Both the position numbers and the translations under genes were made by a program. The notes beneath the pieces are model-generated. The model did not search any database. It had not been told where the DNA came from and worked only from the letters and a program-made list of their open reading frames with translations. From contig JAUNIX010000013.1 in assembly GCA_030523275.1 (NCBI GenBank), forward strand, positions 1-64,000: DNA of 64,000 nt. Direction: 5' to 3'. Shown here piece by piece: positions 27,435 through 36,582 of the stretch. The stretch's first letter is position 1; the number at the start of each line of letters is the position of its first letter. The stretch is from Lachnospiraceae bacterium. Lineage in GTDB: Bacteria > Bacillota > Clostridia > Lachnospirales > Lachnospiraceae.

Positions 27435-28361
27435 TCAGATCAACGTTTTAAAATAAACGATATAACAGGCAAGCATAATAAATCCTGCCTGGCGGTCTAA
27501 CTCATGCTTTCTCACTGATAATAAGAATAACAGTACTACCGCCAAAATGCAAACCCCGGCATCCAAATAAAAGGCCGGATCAAATGGAATTGGCTGAATC
27601 AAAGCCGTTGTTCCAAGGACAAACATCATATTAAATAAATTGCTTCCTATAATATTGCCGACCGCAATATCTGCTTTGCCCCTGCGGGCTGCAATCACAG
27701 AAGTGACCAATTCTGGAAGGGAAGTTCCAAAAGCAACGATCGTAAGTCCAATGATTCGATCACTGATACCAAGTGCCTCAGCAATTCCGGTTGCTCCATT
27801 GACCGCCATATTGCTTCCCACAACAATACTTACAATTCCCAGTACCAATAGACAAAGTAACCGAGGCATCGTATCTTTCTCGCTTAATTCTTCCTCATCT
27901 TCATTATCCTGCGTTTTTGATAATTGAATCAAATATATAAAGAATCCGATAAAAAGAATCCACAAAATTACACCGTCGACACGGCTTAATAGATTGCCCT
28001 GAAATCCAAGAAATGCAAGCACGGCTGAGACACCAATGACCATCGGCATCTCATATTTTACTGTTGTCTTTTGAATATGAAGGACAGAAAACAAAGATGC
28101 CAGCCCTAGAATCAGCCAAACATTCATAATATTACTTCCTAAAATATTACCAACCGAAACTCCAGCATTTCCCTTTAATGCCGCAGTGATACTTACCGCC
28201 GCCTCTGGTGCGCTTGTCCCAAAAGCAACAATCGTAAGTCCAATGACGATCTGTGGAACATTAAACTTCATTGCAATTTTAGAACTTGCATCGACAAATA
28301 AGTCTGCCCCATTGATCAAAAATATAAAACCAGCTACCAACAATACAAAATTAAATATCAT
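27435..28361 (-). CDS. Calcium/sodium antiporter (CaCA family, YrbG-like)
   Basis: 308 residues, about ten membrane helices. The two alpha repeats that bind cations are plain: GTSAPEAAVS with GNILGSNIMN (about 48-80) and GTSLPELVTS with GNIIGSNLFN (about 212-244). A charged cytosolic loop rich in Asp/Glu (QDNEDEEELSEKD) stands between the halves. It exchanges Na+ (or H+) for Ca2+. It lies 15 bases after mntP and so is probably read from the manganese-riboswitch transcript, which raises the possibility of another divalent cation as substrate. Confidence 0.9.
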   Translation of the reverse strand: MIFNFVLLVAGFIFLINGADLFVDASSKIAMKFNVPQIVIGLTIVAFGTSAPEAAVSITAALKGNAGVSVGNILGSNIMNVWLILGLASLFSVLHIQKTTVKYEMPMVIGVSAVLAFLGFQGNLLSRVDGVILWILFIGFFIYLIQLSKTQDNEDEEELSEKDTMPRLLCLLVLGIVSIVVGSNMAVNGATGIAEALGISDRIIGLTIVAFGTSLPELVTSVIAARRGKADIAVGNIIGSNLFNMMFVLGTTALIQPIPFDPAFYLDAGVCILAVVLLFLLSVRKHELDRQAGFIMLACYIVYFKTLI

Positions 28362-28376
28362 CTTGTTTTCTCCTTT

Positions 28377-28934
28377 TTAAAAAAATAGGTGCTCAACCAG
28401 TATTTTTGTTCCAATGGCGATCAGCACCAAACCGCCAAAGATTTCTGATTTCTGTTTGTATTTCATACCAAAAATGTTGCCAATTTTTACACCGATCAAT
28501 GTCAGTACAAAGGTTGTACACCCAATCAATGTAATTGCCGGTAAAATTTTAACCTTCAAAAATGAAAAAGTCACTCCAATCGCTAAAGCATCAATGCTCG
28601 TTGCAATTGCCAGCATAAAGATTTCTCCAATCGAGGTAACACTTTTTATTTCCTCTTCCTGTGTACTAAGGGCTTCTTTTATCATTTGGAAACCAATAAA
28701 GGTCAGCAAAATAAAAGCGATCCAATGATCAAATTGTTCAATCGCATTTGCAAACTGGCTTCCCAGAAACCATCCAAGAAATGGCATCAACGCCTGAAAT
28801 CCACCAAAAAATATCGCCAAAGTCAACGACATTTTATAGTCAATTTTTTTCATTGTAAGACCTTTGCAAATAGAAACAGCAAAAGCATCCATCGATAATC
28901 CCACACCGATTAAAAATAGCTCCAGTAAACTCAT
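28377..28934 (-). CDS. mntP: Manganese efflux pump MntP
   Basis: 185 residues, six predicted membrane helices in two related halves. The Asp motifs of the family are GLSMDAFAVSICKGLTM near residue 15 and ATSIDALAIGVTF near residue 115. Exports Mn2+ when internal levels are high. Directly upstream are a yybP-ykoY-type Mn2+ riboswitch and its terminator, which fits the regulation known for mntP in other bacteria. It opens a run of eight closely spaced genes. Confidence 0.94.
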   Translation of the reverse strand: MSLLELFLIGVGLSMDAFAVSICKGLTMKKIDYKMSLTLAIFFGGFQALMPFLGWFLGSQFANAIEQFDHWIAFILLTFIGFQMIKEALSTQEEEIKSVTSIGEIFMLAIATSIDALAIGVTFSFLKVKILPAITLIGCTTFVLTLIGVKIGNIFGMKYKQKSEIFGGLVLIAIGTKILVEHLFF

Positions 28935-28967
28935 AAATCATTATCCTCCGTTAAAATATTGGGTGCG

Positions 28968-29012
28968 TTTTTATTTCATTGAAATCGCAGTGCAATTTCA
29001 ATGAAATAAAAA
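28968..29012. repeat. Palindromic repeat, copy 1, in the mntP leader
   Basis: 18-base arms (TTTTTATTTCATTGAAAT and complement) around a 9-base centre. It lies between the riboswitch terminator and the mntP binding site. It belongs with two more copies in the window that share TTTCAT...ATGAAA ends but have different, compensated stem bases. Confidence 0.8.
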
Positions 29013-29054
29013 GAGACCCACGTGTGACTAGAATTCTAGCCACACATGAGTCTC
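29005..29054 (-). terminator. Terminator of the manganese riboswitch expression platform
   Basis: 19-base-pair stem with three G-U pairs and loop AATT, then TCTTTTTATTT on the minus strand. The 5' arm (GAGACTCATG) is also the 3' side of the predicted aptamer stem P1, so the two folds exclude each other: ligand binding would keep transcription on. Confidence 0.85.
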
Positions 29055-29150
29055 ATTCATTAAGATTTGCCAGACAGTACTCTCGTTCTACTGCCAGAAT
29101 GTTGACAAATCACGTATTTTTGTACGCAAACTACTCCCTCATGAGCATTT
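29045..29150 (-). ncRNA. yybP-ykoY (Mn2+) riboswitch aptamer
   Basis: On the minus strand the aptamer has the L1 sequence GAGGGAGTAG, a P2 hairpin (CGTA-loop-TACG), the segment GATTTGTCAACATTCTGGC whose GATTTG pairs with CAAATC, a P4 hairpin (GGCAGTA...TACTGTC) and the closing ATGAGAC. P1 is formed by CATGAG and CTCATG. These are the conserved parts of the manganese-sensing yybP-ykoY class. The next gene is mntP, the best-known target. The call is from motif memory without a covariance search. Confidence 0.85.
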
Positions 29151-29156
29151 TTCTCA

Positions 29157-29185
29157 ATTATAAAAGAATCTAATCGCAAAGTCAA
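29157..29185 (-). promoter_or_regulatory. Predicted sigma-A promoter of the riboswitch-mntP unit
   Basis: TTGACT, 17 bases, TATAAT on the minus strand, placing the RNA start a few bases before the aptamer. Confidence 0.8.
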
Positions 29186-29334
29186 TATTAGAAATTTATG
29201 TATTTTTAAAAATATTATATTCCTTTTCTTTTGCGGACAGAACCACCTTAGCAAGTCTGCACATGAAAACAGACCATCCTAAGATGATCTGTCCTCGAAA
29301 AATATATGAAATTGAAAAATTGAAGGCTTTTTTC

Positions 29335-29369
29335 TTTCATAAGAAGTTGCAACACAATTTCTTATGAAA
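29335..29369. repeat. Palindromic repeat, copy 2
   Basis: 15-base arms (TTTCATAAGAAGTTG / CAATTTCTTATGAAA) with one G-U pair and a 5-base loop. Read on the plus strand it can encode FFHKKLQHNFL and a stop, very like the C-terminus of the decayed Rpn-type gene that contains copy 3. It stands next to the terminator of the deacetylase gene. The stretch from here to the mntP promoter holds two further weak hairpins with CAGA...TCTG ends and no gene. Confidence 0.75.
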
Positions 29370-29370
29370 C

Positions 29371-29408
29371 AAAAAAGGCGTCCTGAATTTTACTTCAGAA
29401 CACCTTTG
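29371..29408 (-). terminator. Terminator of the first polysaccharide deacetylase gene
   Basis: AAAGGTGTTCTGAA pairs with TTCAGGACGCCTTT (two mismatches) and is followed by TTTTTTG on the minus strand. Confidence 0.75.
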
Positions 29409-29448
29409 CTCTAACTATTTATGATTTTACACAATTTACACGCATTTG

Positions 29449-30237
29449 TCAATACGAGGATTGTTCTTTTATCGATACATGATGAATTGCCTCTGTCGTT
29501 TCTGAGATTGCCCGCAATTCATATCCTCTATTTTGCAATTCTTCTATCAATTTTGGTAGAGCCTCTGTTGTATGCACGGTCTCTGATAAGTCATGCATCA
29601 AAATAATAACCGAATTTTGTCCATGAATATCTTTTAAAATATTTTGATTTAACGTATCCGCTGAAACATGAAAATCTAAAGCATCGCCACTCACTGCATT
29701 CCAGTCATAATATTCATATCCCTGACTCTCTATCCACTCTATATAAGGTTTTATATCACCGACAATCGAATTACTGCTTCCTCCGGGAAAACGAAAAGTA
29801 GTTGGATGTTTTCCTGTGATTTCATAAAGATAATGATCCAACTTTTTAATATCCTTTGCAAAATCATCAACAGAACGATAGATTTGTTCATAATCATGAC
29901 TATAGGAGTGCATTCCCAAGGTATGACCTTCGTTTAAAATTCTTAAGTAACGTCTTTTTGCTTCGCTCCCCTCTTTGCCTACAACAAAAAAAGTAGCTTT
30001 TACCTTTTTTTCTTTTAACACGTCCAAAATCGCATCTGTATTATCAGATGGACCATCATCAAACGTTAAATATGCATATTTACCTCCTGTCGGTGCATTG
30101 CTGGCAATCCATTCACCTCTGACAGCGTCCTGCTGACTTGCAAGATAAGTACCAGTAATACGTCCAAACCACCATAAACCAAAAAAAATAACTGCAAGAC
30201 ATGCAATCAGTATTTCTGAAATCTGTTTTTTTGACAT
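29449..30237 (-). CDS. Membrane-anchored polysaccharide deacetylase (NodB domain)
   Basis: 262 residues from MSKKQISE, chosen by GGAAGGG 6 bases upstream. A single N-terminal anchor (about 8-28) is followed by a NodB domain outside the cell. The metal-binding motif is YLTFDDGPSDNT (about 56-67), with the His pair in MHSYSHDYEQIY and RFPGGSSN further on; LMHDLSETVHT closes the catalytic set. All expected residues are kept, so it should remove N-acetyl groups from peptidoglycan or another glycan. Single gene, divergent from the next plus-strand gene. Confidence 0.9.
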   Translation of the reverse strand: MSKKQISEILIACLAVIFFGLWWFGRITGTYLASQQDAVRGEWIASNAPTGGKYAYLTFDDGPSDNTDAILDVLKEKKVKATFFVVGKEGSEAKRRYLRILNEGHTLGMHSYSHDYEQIYRSVDDFAKDIKKLDHYLYEITGKHPTTFRFPGGSSNSIVGDIKPYIEWIESQGYEYYDWNAVSGDALDFHVSADTLNQNILKDIHGQNSVIILMHDLSETVHTTEALPKLIEELQNRGYELRAISETTEAIHHVSIKEQSSY

Positions 30238-30314
30238 GATAATCCCTTCCAAATGTTTCTTTCACTTAGGATGTGTCAAAACATGAATATTATTCTATGA
30301 TTTGATAAAAACTT

Positions 30315-30344
30315 TTGATAGCACAACACTAAATTTGCTATAAA
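30315..30344 (+). promoter_or_regulatory. Predicted promoter for the exported beta-rich protein
   Basis: TTGATA, 18 bases, TATAAA, followed by AAGGAG in front of the start codon. Confidence 0.5.
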
Positions 30345-30360
30345 CAAAGGAGAGAAATAA

Positions 30361-31332
30361 ATGAAATACAAACGCACCGGACTTATCCTTTTTATTCTTA
30401 TATTTCTTTTCGCCATTTTCAATACAACTACTATGAATACGATCGCCATCCAATTGACCAAAAACAGAACCATCAAAGCCTCTGTTCTAACTATAGATGA
30501 AAAACCATTTGAACTTGGTAACCAAACTAAACTGAGTAAAGAAGGTTATGATATAGTTCAGGGAAGCTGTACAGATGGAACATACGGATATTTTGTCATG
30601 TTTCATAAAAAAAATAATCAATGTCGAATTGCGAAGGTTTCCATGAAAGACTTAAAAATTGTTACAATTTCTGATATTTTACCGATTGGACATGGCAACG
30701 ATATCACTTATAACTCCCAGTTAAACTATCTGGTTGCCGTCCATTATCAAAAAGAACAAATGAGACTTTCCATCATTAGTCCAATTTCTTTAAGGGTGCT
30801 TGCAGTAAAAGATATTGAAATTCCTGAAAATCTGCCTGGCGCAACAAAAAATCAATTGGCTGCCATCACTGCTCTTTGTGGCATTTCGTATGAATCATCC
30901 CGAAATCAATATGTCACTTACGTAAGCAATTCTCATGATTTTTTAGTTTTAGACACTAATCTGGAACCTGTTTGTTATATATCTCGCAGCAAAGAAAACC
31001 ATTATAATTACCAGGGAATCGATTGTACAAAAGATTATATCCTAATGGCACAAAGCCCGCTTTCTTCCGAGCAAAAATATAATATTTTGTCTATTTATGA
31101 CTGGAAAGGACAATACGTTTCCAAGATTACCATAAAAAATGAGTATGAAATTGAAAGTATTTTTCATATCAATCATCAATATTATGCAAGCATTTACTAC
31201 TCATATTACAAAACTTACACTGAAAACAAAAAAGTTACTGTAACAGACAAAAATGGAAACAAAAAAAAGAAAACAATGAAAACCGAGAACAGAAAACTCA
31301 TACGAAAAAATTATATTTATAAATTAAAGTAA
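30361..31332 (+). CDS. Exported or membrane-anchored protein of unknown function
   Basis: 323 residues. Hydrophobic N-terminus (about 7-22) without an obvious cleavage or lipobox site, so probably a signal anchor. The rest has repeated beta-strand patterns spaced at roughly 45 residues (SKEGYDIVQGSCTDGTYGYF, GNDITYNSQLNYLVAVHY, GISYESSRNQYVTYVSN), which suggests a beta-propeller. The C-terminus is very Lys/Thr-rich. AAGGAG precedes the ATG. No named family recognised; single-gene unit with its own promoter and terminator. Confidence 0.7.
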   Translation: MKYKRTGLILFILIFLFAIFNTTTMNTIAIQLTKNRTIKASVLTIDEKPFELGNQTKLSKEGYDIVQGSCTDGTYGYFVMFHKKNNQCRIAKVSMKDLKIVTISDILPIGHGNDITYNSQLNYLVAVHYQKEQMRLSIISPISLRVLAVKDIEIPENLPGATKNQLAAITALCGISYESSRNQYVTYVSNSHDFLVLDTNLEPVCYISRSKENHYNYQGIDCTKDYILMAQSPLSSEQKYNILSIYDWKGQYVSKITIKNEYEIESIFHINHQYYASIYYSYYKTYTENKKVTVTDKNGNKKKKTMKTENRKLIRKNYIYKLK

Positions 31333-31338
31333 TTTTAA

Positions 31339-31374
31339 AAAATGCGACATAACCTTTCGATTATGCCGCATTTC
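31339..31374. terminator. Bidirectional terminator between the exported protein and glnN
   Basis: AAATGCGACATAA and TTATGCCGCATTT form a stem with one mismatch. T-runs occur on both sides, so it can serve both converging genes. Confidence 0.75.
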
Positions 31375-31459
31375 TTATAAACGATCTCACTGAATTTTAT
31401 TTCAATTATGTTGAACAATTCAAGTTATCGCAAACCACTTTTGCTCATTTTGTGTAATA

Positions 31460-33574
31460 TTAAACTTCAAATAATAAATCACCATAGCTTGGCATTGGCC
31501 ATGCAGATTTGTCTACCAACATTTCCAAAGTATCTGCAGGTTTTCTAACTTTGTTCATTCCTTCAAATACTACATCATGATAGTATCTAGCCTGAGCTGG
31601 AATATCACCTTCTAATGCCTGCGCTTTTGCTTCTTCAGCTTCTAATTCACCAATTGCACCATATAAATCTTTTAAGTTTGCAGAAATAGATGCCAATAAT
31701 TCTTCCTGAACACTAGTATCAACATCTGCAGCAGCCTTAATTGTATTGATAGATTCTGCAAGGCTGGTCTGATATTTGATGACTGCAGGAACAATCTGTT
31801 TCTTAGCAATATCTAATGTAGATAATGCTTCGATGTTGATGACTTTAGAATAGTTTTCAAACATGATTTCTACACGAGATTCTAACTCATCTTTTGTATA
31901 TACACCATGTTTTTCAAACATTTCAACTGCTTTATCTGTAACTAAAGAAGGAATTGCATCTACCATAGATTTTAAGTTTGGTAATCCTCTTCTTTCTGCT
32001 TCTTCTACCCATGCGTCAGAATATCCATTGCCATTGAAGATAACTCTTCTGTGGTCTGTTAATAATTCTTTTACGATTTCATGAGCTTCCATCTTCACAT
32101 TATCAGATTTTTCTAATCTATCAGCAATTTCAGCTAATTCATCCGCAACGATTGTATTTAATACAACGTTAGGGTCAGAAATTGACTGTGTAGAACCTAC
32201 CATACGGAATTCAAATTTATTACCTGTAAATGCGAATGGTGATGTACGGTTACGGTCTGTAGCGTCTTTTTCAAATGCTGGTAATGTATGTACTCCTGAT
32301 GCTAAAGGAGTTCCGGTTTTAGAACTTGTAGCTTCACCAACTGTAATCAACTGTTTTACAACATCTTCTAACTGTTCACCTAAGAAAATAGAGATGATTG
32401 CTGGTGGTGCTTCATTTGCTCCTAATCTATGGTCATTACCTGGTGTAGATGCAGACATACGAAGTAAATCGGCATGTTTATCTACAGCAGAAATAATTGC
32501 TGCTAAGAATAATAAGAACTGTTCGTTTTCATGAGGTGTATCACCTGGATCTAATAAGTTCTTTCCTGTGTTTGTTACGATTGACCAGTTGTTATGTTTA
32601 CCAGAACCATTGATTCCTGCAAATGGTTTTTCATGTAATAAACATACAAGTCCCTGTCTGTCAGCAACTTTTTTCATCACTTCCATAATCAACTGGTTGT
32701 GGTCTGTTGCTACGTTATTAGATGCATAAATTGGTGCTAATTCATGCTGTGCAGGAGCAACTTCGTTGTGCTGTGTCTTAGCTGTGATACCAAGTTTCCA
32801 TAACTCAACGTTTAATTCTTTCATGAAACCAGCAATTCTTTCTTTGATCGTTCCAAAGTAATGATCATCTAATTCCTGACCTTTTGGAGGCATTGCTCCG
32901 AATAAAGTACGACCTGTAAAGATTAAATCTTTTCTCTTTAAATATTTTTCTTTGTCTACAATAAAGTATTCCTGTTCTGGTCCTACAGATGTATCGACTT
33001 TGGTTACTTCTGTATCACCTAATGCACGTAATACTCGAACAGCCTGAATATCAATTGCCTGCATAGATCTTAATAATGGAGTTTTCTTATCAAGAGCTTC
33101 TCCTTTGTAAGAACAGAAAGCTGTTGGAATACAAAGAATTGTCGCATTTGGTGTTTCCTTAATGAATGCCGGAGATGTACAATCCCAAGCTGTATATCCT
33201 CTTGCTTCGAATGTTGCACGAAGACCTCCAGATGGGAATGAAGATGCATCAGGTTCACCTTTGATCAATTCTTTACCAGAGAATTCTAATAAAACTTTAC
33301 CATCTCCAGTTGGATTGATGAATGCATCATGCTTTTCTGCCGTTACACCAGTCATTGGCTGAAACCAATGTGTAAAATGAGTTGCGCCTTTTTCAATAGC
33401 CCATTCCTTCATTTCGTTAGCAACTACATCTGCAATTGCAGGATTTAATTCTGTACCATTTTCAATTGTTTTTTTCAAATCTTTGTAAACTGCTTTTGGA
33501 AGACGTGCTTTCATTACGCTATCGTCAAATACGTTTGATCCAAAGATTTCTGCAACATTAATTTTTTCACTCAT
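31460..33574 (-). CDS. glnN: Glutamine synthetase type III
   Basis: 704 residues, the length of the GSIII class (GlnN), much longer than GlnA. Makes glutamine from glutamate and ammonia with ATP. The GSIII-specific N-terminal part ([17 protein letters not shown]) and the catalytic core with [51 protein letters not shown] and [16 protein letters not shown] are visible. AAAGGATG stands before the ATG. A leader of about 245 bases carries a terminator hairpin and a short reading frame, so expression is probably controlled after initiation. Confidence 0.96.
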   Translation of the reverse strand: MSEKINVAEIFGSNVFDDSVMKARLPKAVYKDLKKTIENGTELNPAIADVVANEMKEWAIEKGATHFTHWFQPMTGVTAEKHDAFINPTGDGKVLLEFSGKELIKGEPDASSFPSGGLRATFEARGYTAWDCTSPAFIKETPNATILCIPTAFCSYKGEALDKKTPLLRSMQAIDIQAVRVLRALGDTEVTKVDTSVGPEQEYFIVDKEKYLKRKDLIFTGRTLFGAMPPKGQELDDHYFGTIKERIAGFMKELNVELWKLGITAKTQHNEVAPAQHELAPIYASNNVATDHNQLIMEVMKKVADRQGLVCLLHEKPFAGINGSGKHNNWSIVTNTGKNLLDPGDTPHENEQFLLFLAAIISAVDKHADLLRMSASTPGNDHRLGANEAPPAIISIFLGEQLEDVVKQLITVGEATSSKTGTPLASGVHTLPAFEKDATDRNRTSPFAFTGNKFEFRMVGSTQSISDPNVVLNTIVADELAEIADRLEKSDNVKMEAHEIVKELLTDHRRVIFNGNGYSDAWVEEAERRGLPNLKSMVDAIPSLVTDKAVEMFEKHGVYTKDELESRVEIMFENYSKVINIEALSTLDIAKKQIVPAVIKYQTSLAESINTIKAAADVDTSVQEELLASISANLKDLYGAIGELEAEEAKAQALEGDIPAQARYYHDVVFEGMNKVRKPADTLEMLVDKSAWPMPSYGDLLFEV

Positions 33575-33668
33575 GACGTAACATCCTTTCGATATTGATT
33601 AATATTGGTAACTTATTCTCCAATAAACTTTATTATTCAAAGAACAAAGTCACATTTTCTTTACTTCA

Positions 33669-33698
33669 TTAAAACGAAGAGCATTTTCTGTCATACAT
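33669..33698 (-). CDS. Possible nine-codon leader peptide of glnN
   Basis: ATG-TAT-GAC to TAA encodes MYDRKCSSF, with GAGAGGA 7 bases upstream of the ATG. It stands between the leader terminator and glnN. No amino-acid run for attenuation is present, so it may be spurious. Confidence 0.3.
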   Translation of the reverse strand: MYDRKCSSF

Positions 33699-33750
33699 TT
33701 TAAGTCCTCTCTATTATATATGCAAAACCTGTTTTTTTCCATACATAATA

Positions 33751-33799
33751 TGAAAAAAGGGCCACTCATGGTTAAGATTTCTTAACTTGAGACGCCCTT
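33751..33799 (-). terminator. Terminator/attenuator hairpin in the glnN leader
   Basis: AAGGGCGTCTCAAGTTAAG pairs with its near complement (two internal mismatches) around AAAT and ends in CCCTTTTTTC on the minus strand. It lies after a predicted promoter and about 180 bases before glnN. It may end the upstream membrane-protein transcript, control glnN, or both. Confidence 0.7.
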
Positions 33800-33827
33800 G
33801 TCTTTTCTCTTCATTCAACTTGCATAT

Positions 33828-33856
33828 AGCATACATACTTTTTTTAAAAAAATCAA
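33828..33856 (-). promoter_or_regulatory. Predicted promoter of the glnN leader
   Basis: TTGATT, 17 bases, TATGCT on the minus strand. A second TATAAT with an extended TGCA context lies after the terminator near 33712-33717 and could give unregulated transcripts. Confidence 0.5.
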
Positions 33857-33919
33857 GTCTTTTTTTAAATTATTAAAAAAAATACAATTTGAAGGATTGA
33901 AAAATAAATAATTCATTTT

Positions 33920-35617
33920 CTACTTCCACGAAATCAATGTATTGATTTTATTTTCATTTTCTTCATAAGTAATTTCAATACGATCTCCTTTTTTGATGAA
34001 CATAACGGTCTCATCTGCAGAAATTTTTTCTTTGTAAAGTACATTATCCTGATCACGCAGATAGATATAAGAATCTCCATCATTAGTAATGTAATTGACA
34101 TCTAAGACTGTAATCTGTTTCGTCAGATCTGTCTCGGTCTGAACTTCTTTTTCGTCTACGATACCTTCTTCTGACATCATCTTTCGATATTCAGCGAGAA
34201 CTTCTTTTTGTGAAGTTCCAGTCGCTACGACATTGTATTTCTCAACATTGACCATCGCATACATTTTTACTAACTGACTCTTATCTTTTAGGACCATAAT
34301 ATAAGTTGGCTGGTTATTAATATTGATCAATGCCGGGAAGGATGCCGTATAATTTAGATGTTGCACTTGTCCTTCTGCCGCAGACATCGCCGAATTTTCA
34401 TCACAACCTACAACCGGATAATATTTGGATTCTCCAGTTCGTCCATTCATCAGAACAAAGGCAATATTAGACTGATCACCATTGACGGATGTGACTCCGG
34501 TATACATCCAAACATCCCCGTCCATAACCTTGTATCCATAATCATCCGTTGGCTGTTTACAGCCTTTGTTTCCAATTATACTATTGATAAATCCTCCAGA
34601 CAACGTACCTTTCCAACGATATTTCTGAATCATTAATTCACCATCAAAGGCATGATCGACCCATTGTGGAATATCTGCAACTTTATAATAGTTTGTGTCT
34701 CCTGTACACGGATTACAAATAACAACACCTTTGACGTCTCGTGCTCCAAACAGACCCGCATTCGCTTTTAACACCGGGCAAATATAATATGGATTACCAT
34801 CTTCATCAATTTCAAAATAATATCCTTCAAAAACAGCCGTTGGATAACGGAATCTCAAGTGTCTTGGTAAATATTTCCCAAAATATGCGGACATAGAATA
34901 TTTCATTGGCTGTTTTAATTTCACATATTTTGCTTCATTTTCTAATGGATCAACCATGACATAGCCTGGAATCCCATCTTTTTTATTATTAAACCATTTA
35001 AAAAATCCAGCGTATTCCAGCGGCGAAACCTTCATTGGTTTTCCATTTAAATCAAGCTGTGTATAGTCAGGACTTACCTCATACTGACTGACAACATCAG
35101 ATAACGAACCAACTGCCCTTTGTCCGATCACTGCCGCACTCTCTGTATCCATCAAAGCAATGTCCTTAATATCGTCCGTTTCCGGTATATCTTTGACAAA
35201 CTTTTCGTCTTTGATGTCCATAAGCCCTGCATATTTGGAAGCTGATACGATCGGAGAGGACAATAACGCACCCGCAAGAAAGAACACCAGCAGACCTGCT
35301 GTTGCCACAACCATAATCTTCGATCGGATGCCGATCAAACCTTTTCGTGTATAATCATAGAAACAGCTATATCCCATCAACACAACAAAAATAGCGATCA
35401 AACTATACCACATCTGTGTCGACATCGTCGTAATCGCTGGTAACGATACATAATATGCGATTGCAAGAATTATGATCAGAGTCAAAAGTAAAGTTATGAT
35501 ATTTTTCATCGTAAATACTTTTTTCTGCTTCTTTGTTTTCCCCGTGCTAGAACCTTTTCTCATTCTAATTTCCTGTATAATCTGTCTGATTACATCAGAC
35601 AATGAACCTCTATACAT
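33920..35617 (-). CDS. Membrane protein with large external domain, unknown function
   Basis: 565 residues from the ATG giving MYRGSLSDVIRQ, chosen because AAGGTG lies 6 bases upstream; an ATG 9 codons earlier lacks a site. A basic cytosolic N-terminus is followed by three membrane helices (about 40-60, 70-84, 100-121). About 440 external residues follow with beta-rich, tandem-looking segments (GYVMVDPLENEAKYVKL, GVVICNPCTGDTNYYKV, AFVLMNGRTGESKYYPV) that share a V/I-x-D/N-P/G-x-T-G/N pattern, like PepSY-type repeats. I recognise no named family. It precedes glnN on the same strand. Confidence 0.7.
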   Translation of the reverse strand: MYRGSLSDVIRQIIQEIRMRKGSSTGKTKKQKKVFTMKNIITLLLTLIIILAIAYYVSLPAITTMSTQMWYSLIAIFVVLMGYSCFYDYTRKGLIGIRSKIMVVATAGLLVFFLAGALLSSPIVSASKYAGLMDIKDEKFVKDIPETDDIKDIALMDTESAAVIGQRAVGSLSDVVSQYEVSPDYTQLDLNGKPMKVSPLEYAGFFKWFNNKKDGIPGYVMVDPLENEAKYVKLKQPMKYSMSAYFGKYLPRHLRFRYPTAVFEGYYFEIDEDGNPYYICPVLKANAGLFGARDVKGVVICNPCTGDTNYYKVADIPQWVDHAFDGELMIQKYRWKGTLSGGFINSIIGNKGCKQPTDDYGYKVMDGDVWMYTGVTSVNGDQSNIAFVLMNGRTGESKYYPVVGCDENSAMSAAEGQVQHLNYTASFPALININNQPTYIMVLKDKSQLVKMYAMVNVEKYNVVATGTSQKEVLAEYRKMMSEEGIVDEKEVQTETDLTKQITVLDVNYITNDGDSYIYLRDQDNVLYKEKISADETVMFIKKGDRIEITYEENENKINTLISWK

Positions 35618-35761
35618 CTCTTTCACCTTGTACCTTTCTATCATTTTGTCCGAAATTCTATCATATTTGCAAAGACAAAGCTCTTAGAAATCTCTCTACT
35701 TTCCCACTCCGTCTTTACAAATATTCTACCATACATTATCATTCTAAAAAATACTTATCTT

Positions 35762-36532
35762 TTAACTTCCATTATCCGTTTTTTTATACTGCTTACCAGA
35801 ATAATCAATATAATAATTTTTTGTATAGATCAATTTAGAGACCGGTACAAATTTATATCCTTTCGCTTTTAAAAGATTAATCATTTCTTGTAATGCTTCT
35901 TTTGTATACAATGTACCGGTATGTAACAAAAGAATCGCTCCATTATCTAAATTTTTATGATCGACCGTTCTAGAAATCAGATCTTCTCTGCCATACTCTT
36001 TCCAGTCAAGACTATCCACGGACCACTGTACTGCTTCATAACCACATGCCCGTGCCGTTTTGATCACGTTGTCATCATAATCACCATATGGTGGACGAAA
36101 AAGTGTAATATCGTTCCCTGTTAATAGTTTGATTTTCTCATGTAAATCCATAATTTCTTTTTTCTGCTCATCCATTGATAATTGTGTCATTTTCTTATGA
36201 TGATCTCCATGATTCCCAATATCATGCCCCTCTTTTGCAATCTGTTTGACTTCTTCTGGAAAATCAGAAACCCATTCACCAGTTAGAAAAAATGTCGCTT
36301 TTACTTTTTCCTTTTTTAGAATACCCAAAATTTCTTTCATATCTTCATTTCCCCAAGCAACATCAAATGTTAAGGATATTTCTTTCTTTTTCGTATCCAC
36401 ACAATAAATTGGAAGATTTTTGTTTTCATTCGGGTCAACAACATGCACATTGTCTTTCCAGATGCATCCAAAAAAATAAGATAACCCCACCACAAAAATG
36501 GCAAGGATTATCTTACATGCTACTTTCATCAT
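35762..36532 (-). CDS. pdaB: PdaB-type sporulation polysaccharide deacetylase
   Basis: 256 residues; AAGGA lies 9 bases before the chosen ATG (a second ATG follows at once). N-terminal signal anchor (about 5-23), then a NodB fold. Motif 1 reads LTFDVAWGNEDM rather than TFDDG: the first Asp is kept, the second replaced, a pattern I remember from the PdaB (YbaN) spore proteins (TFDxxWG). His ligands are in GNHGDHHKKM, and RPPYGDYDD and LLLHTG complete the site. PdaB is needed for spore stability in Bacillus. It lies 50 bases after a SPOR-domain amidase gene with a sigma-K-like promoter, so the pair is probably mother-cell expressed. Confidence 0.8.
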   Translation of the reverse strand: MMKVACKIILAIFVVGLSYFFGCIWKDNVHVVDPNENKNLPIYCVDTKKKEISLTFDVAWGNEDMKEILGILKKEKVKATFFLTGEWVSDFPEEVKQIAKEGHDIGNHGDHHKKMTQLSMDEQKKEIMDLHEKIKLLTGNDITLFRPPYGDYDDNVIKTARACGYEAVQWSVDSLDWKEYGREDLISRTVDHKNLDNGAILLLHTGTLYTKEALQEMINLLKAKGYKFVPVSKLIYTKNYYIDYSGKQYKKTDNGS

Positions 36533-36582
36533 CAAACGAATTCCTTTTCTTACAGTATACGTACTTCTTTCTGAATTTATTC

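Noticed and set aside
29221..29292. Second riboswitch upstream of the mntP promoter
   Set aside because: The paired CAGA...TCTG hairpins lie before the predicted promoter and carry none of the aptamer consensus; they may only be terminators or repeat remains.
33751..33799. ANTAR-type antiterminator target before glnN
   Set aside because: There is one long hairpin with loop AAAT, not two hairpins with six-base loops carrying A1 and G4.
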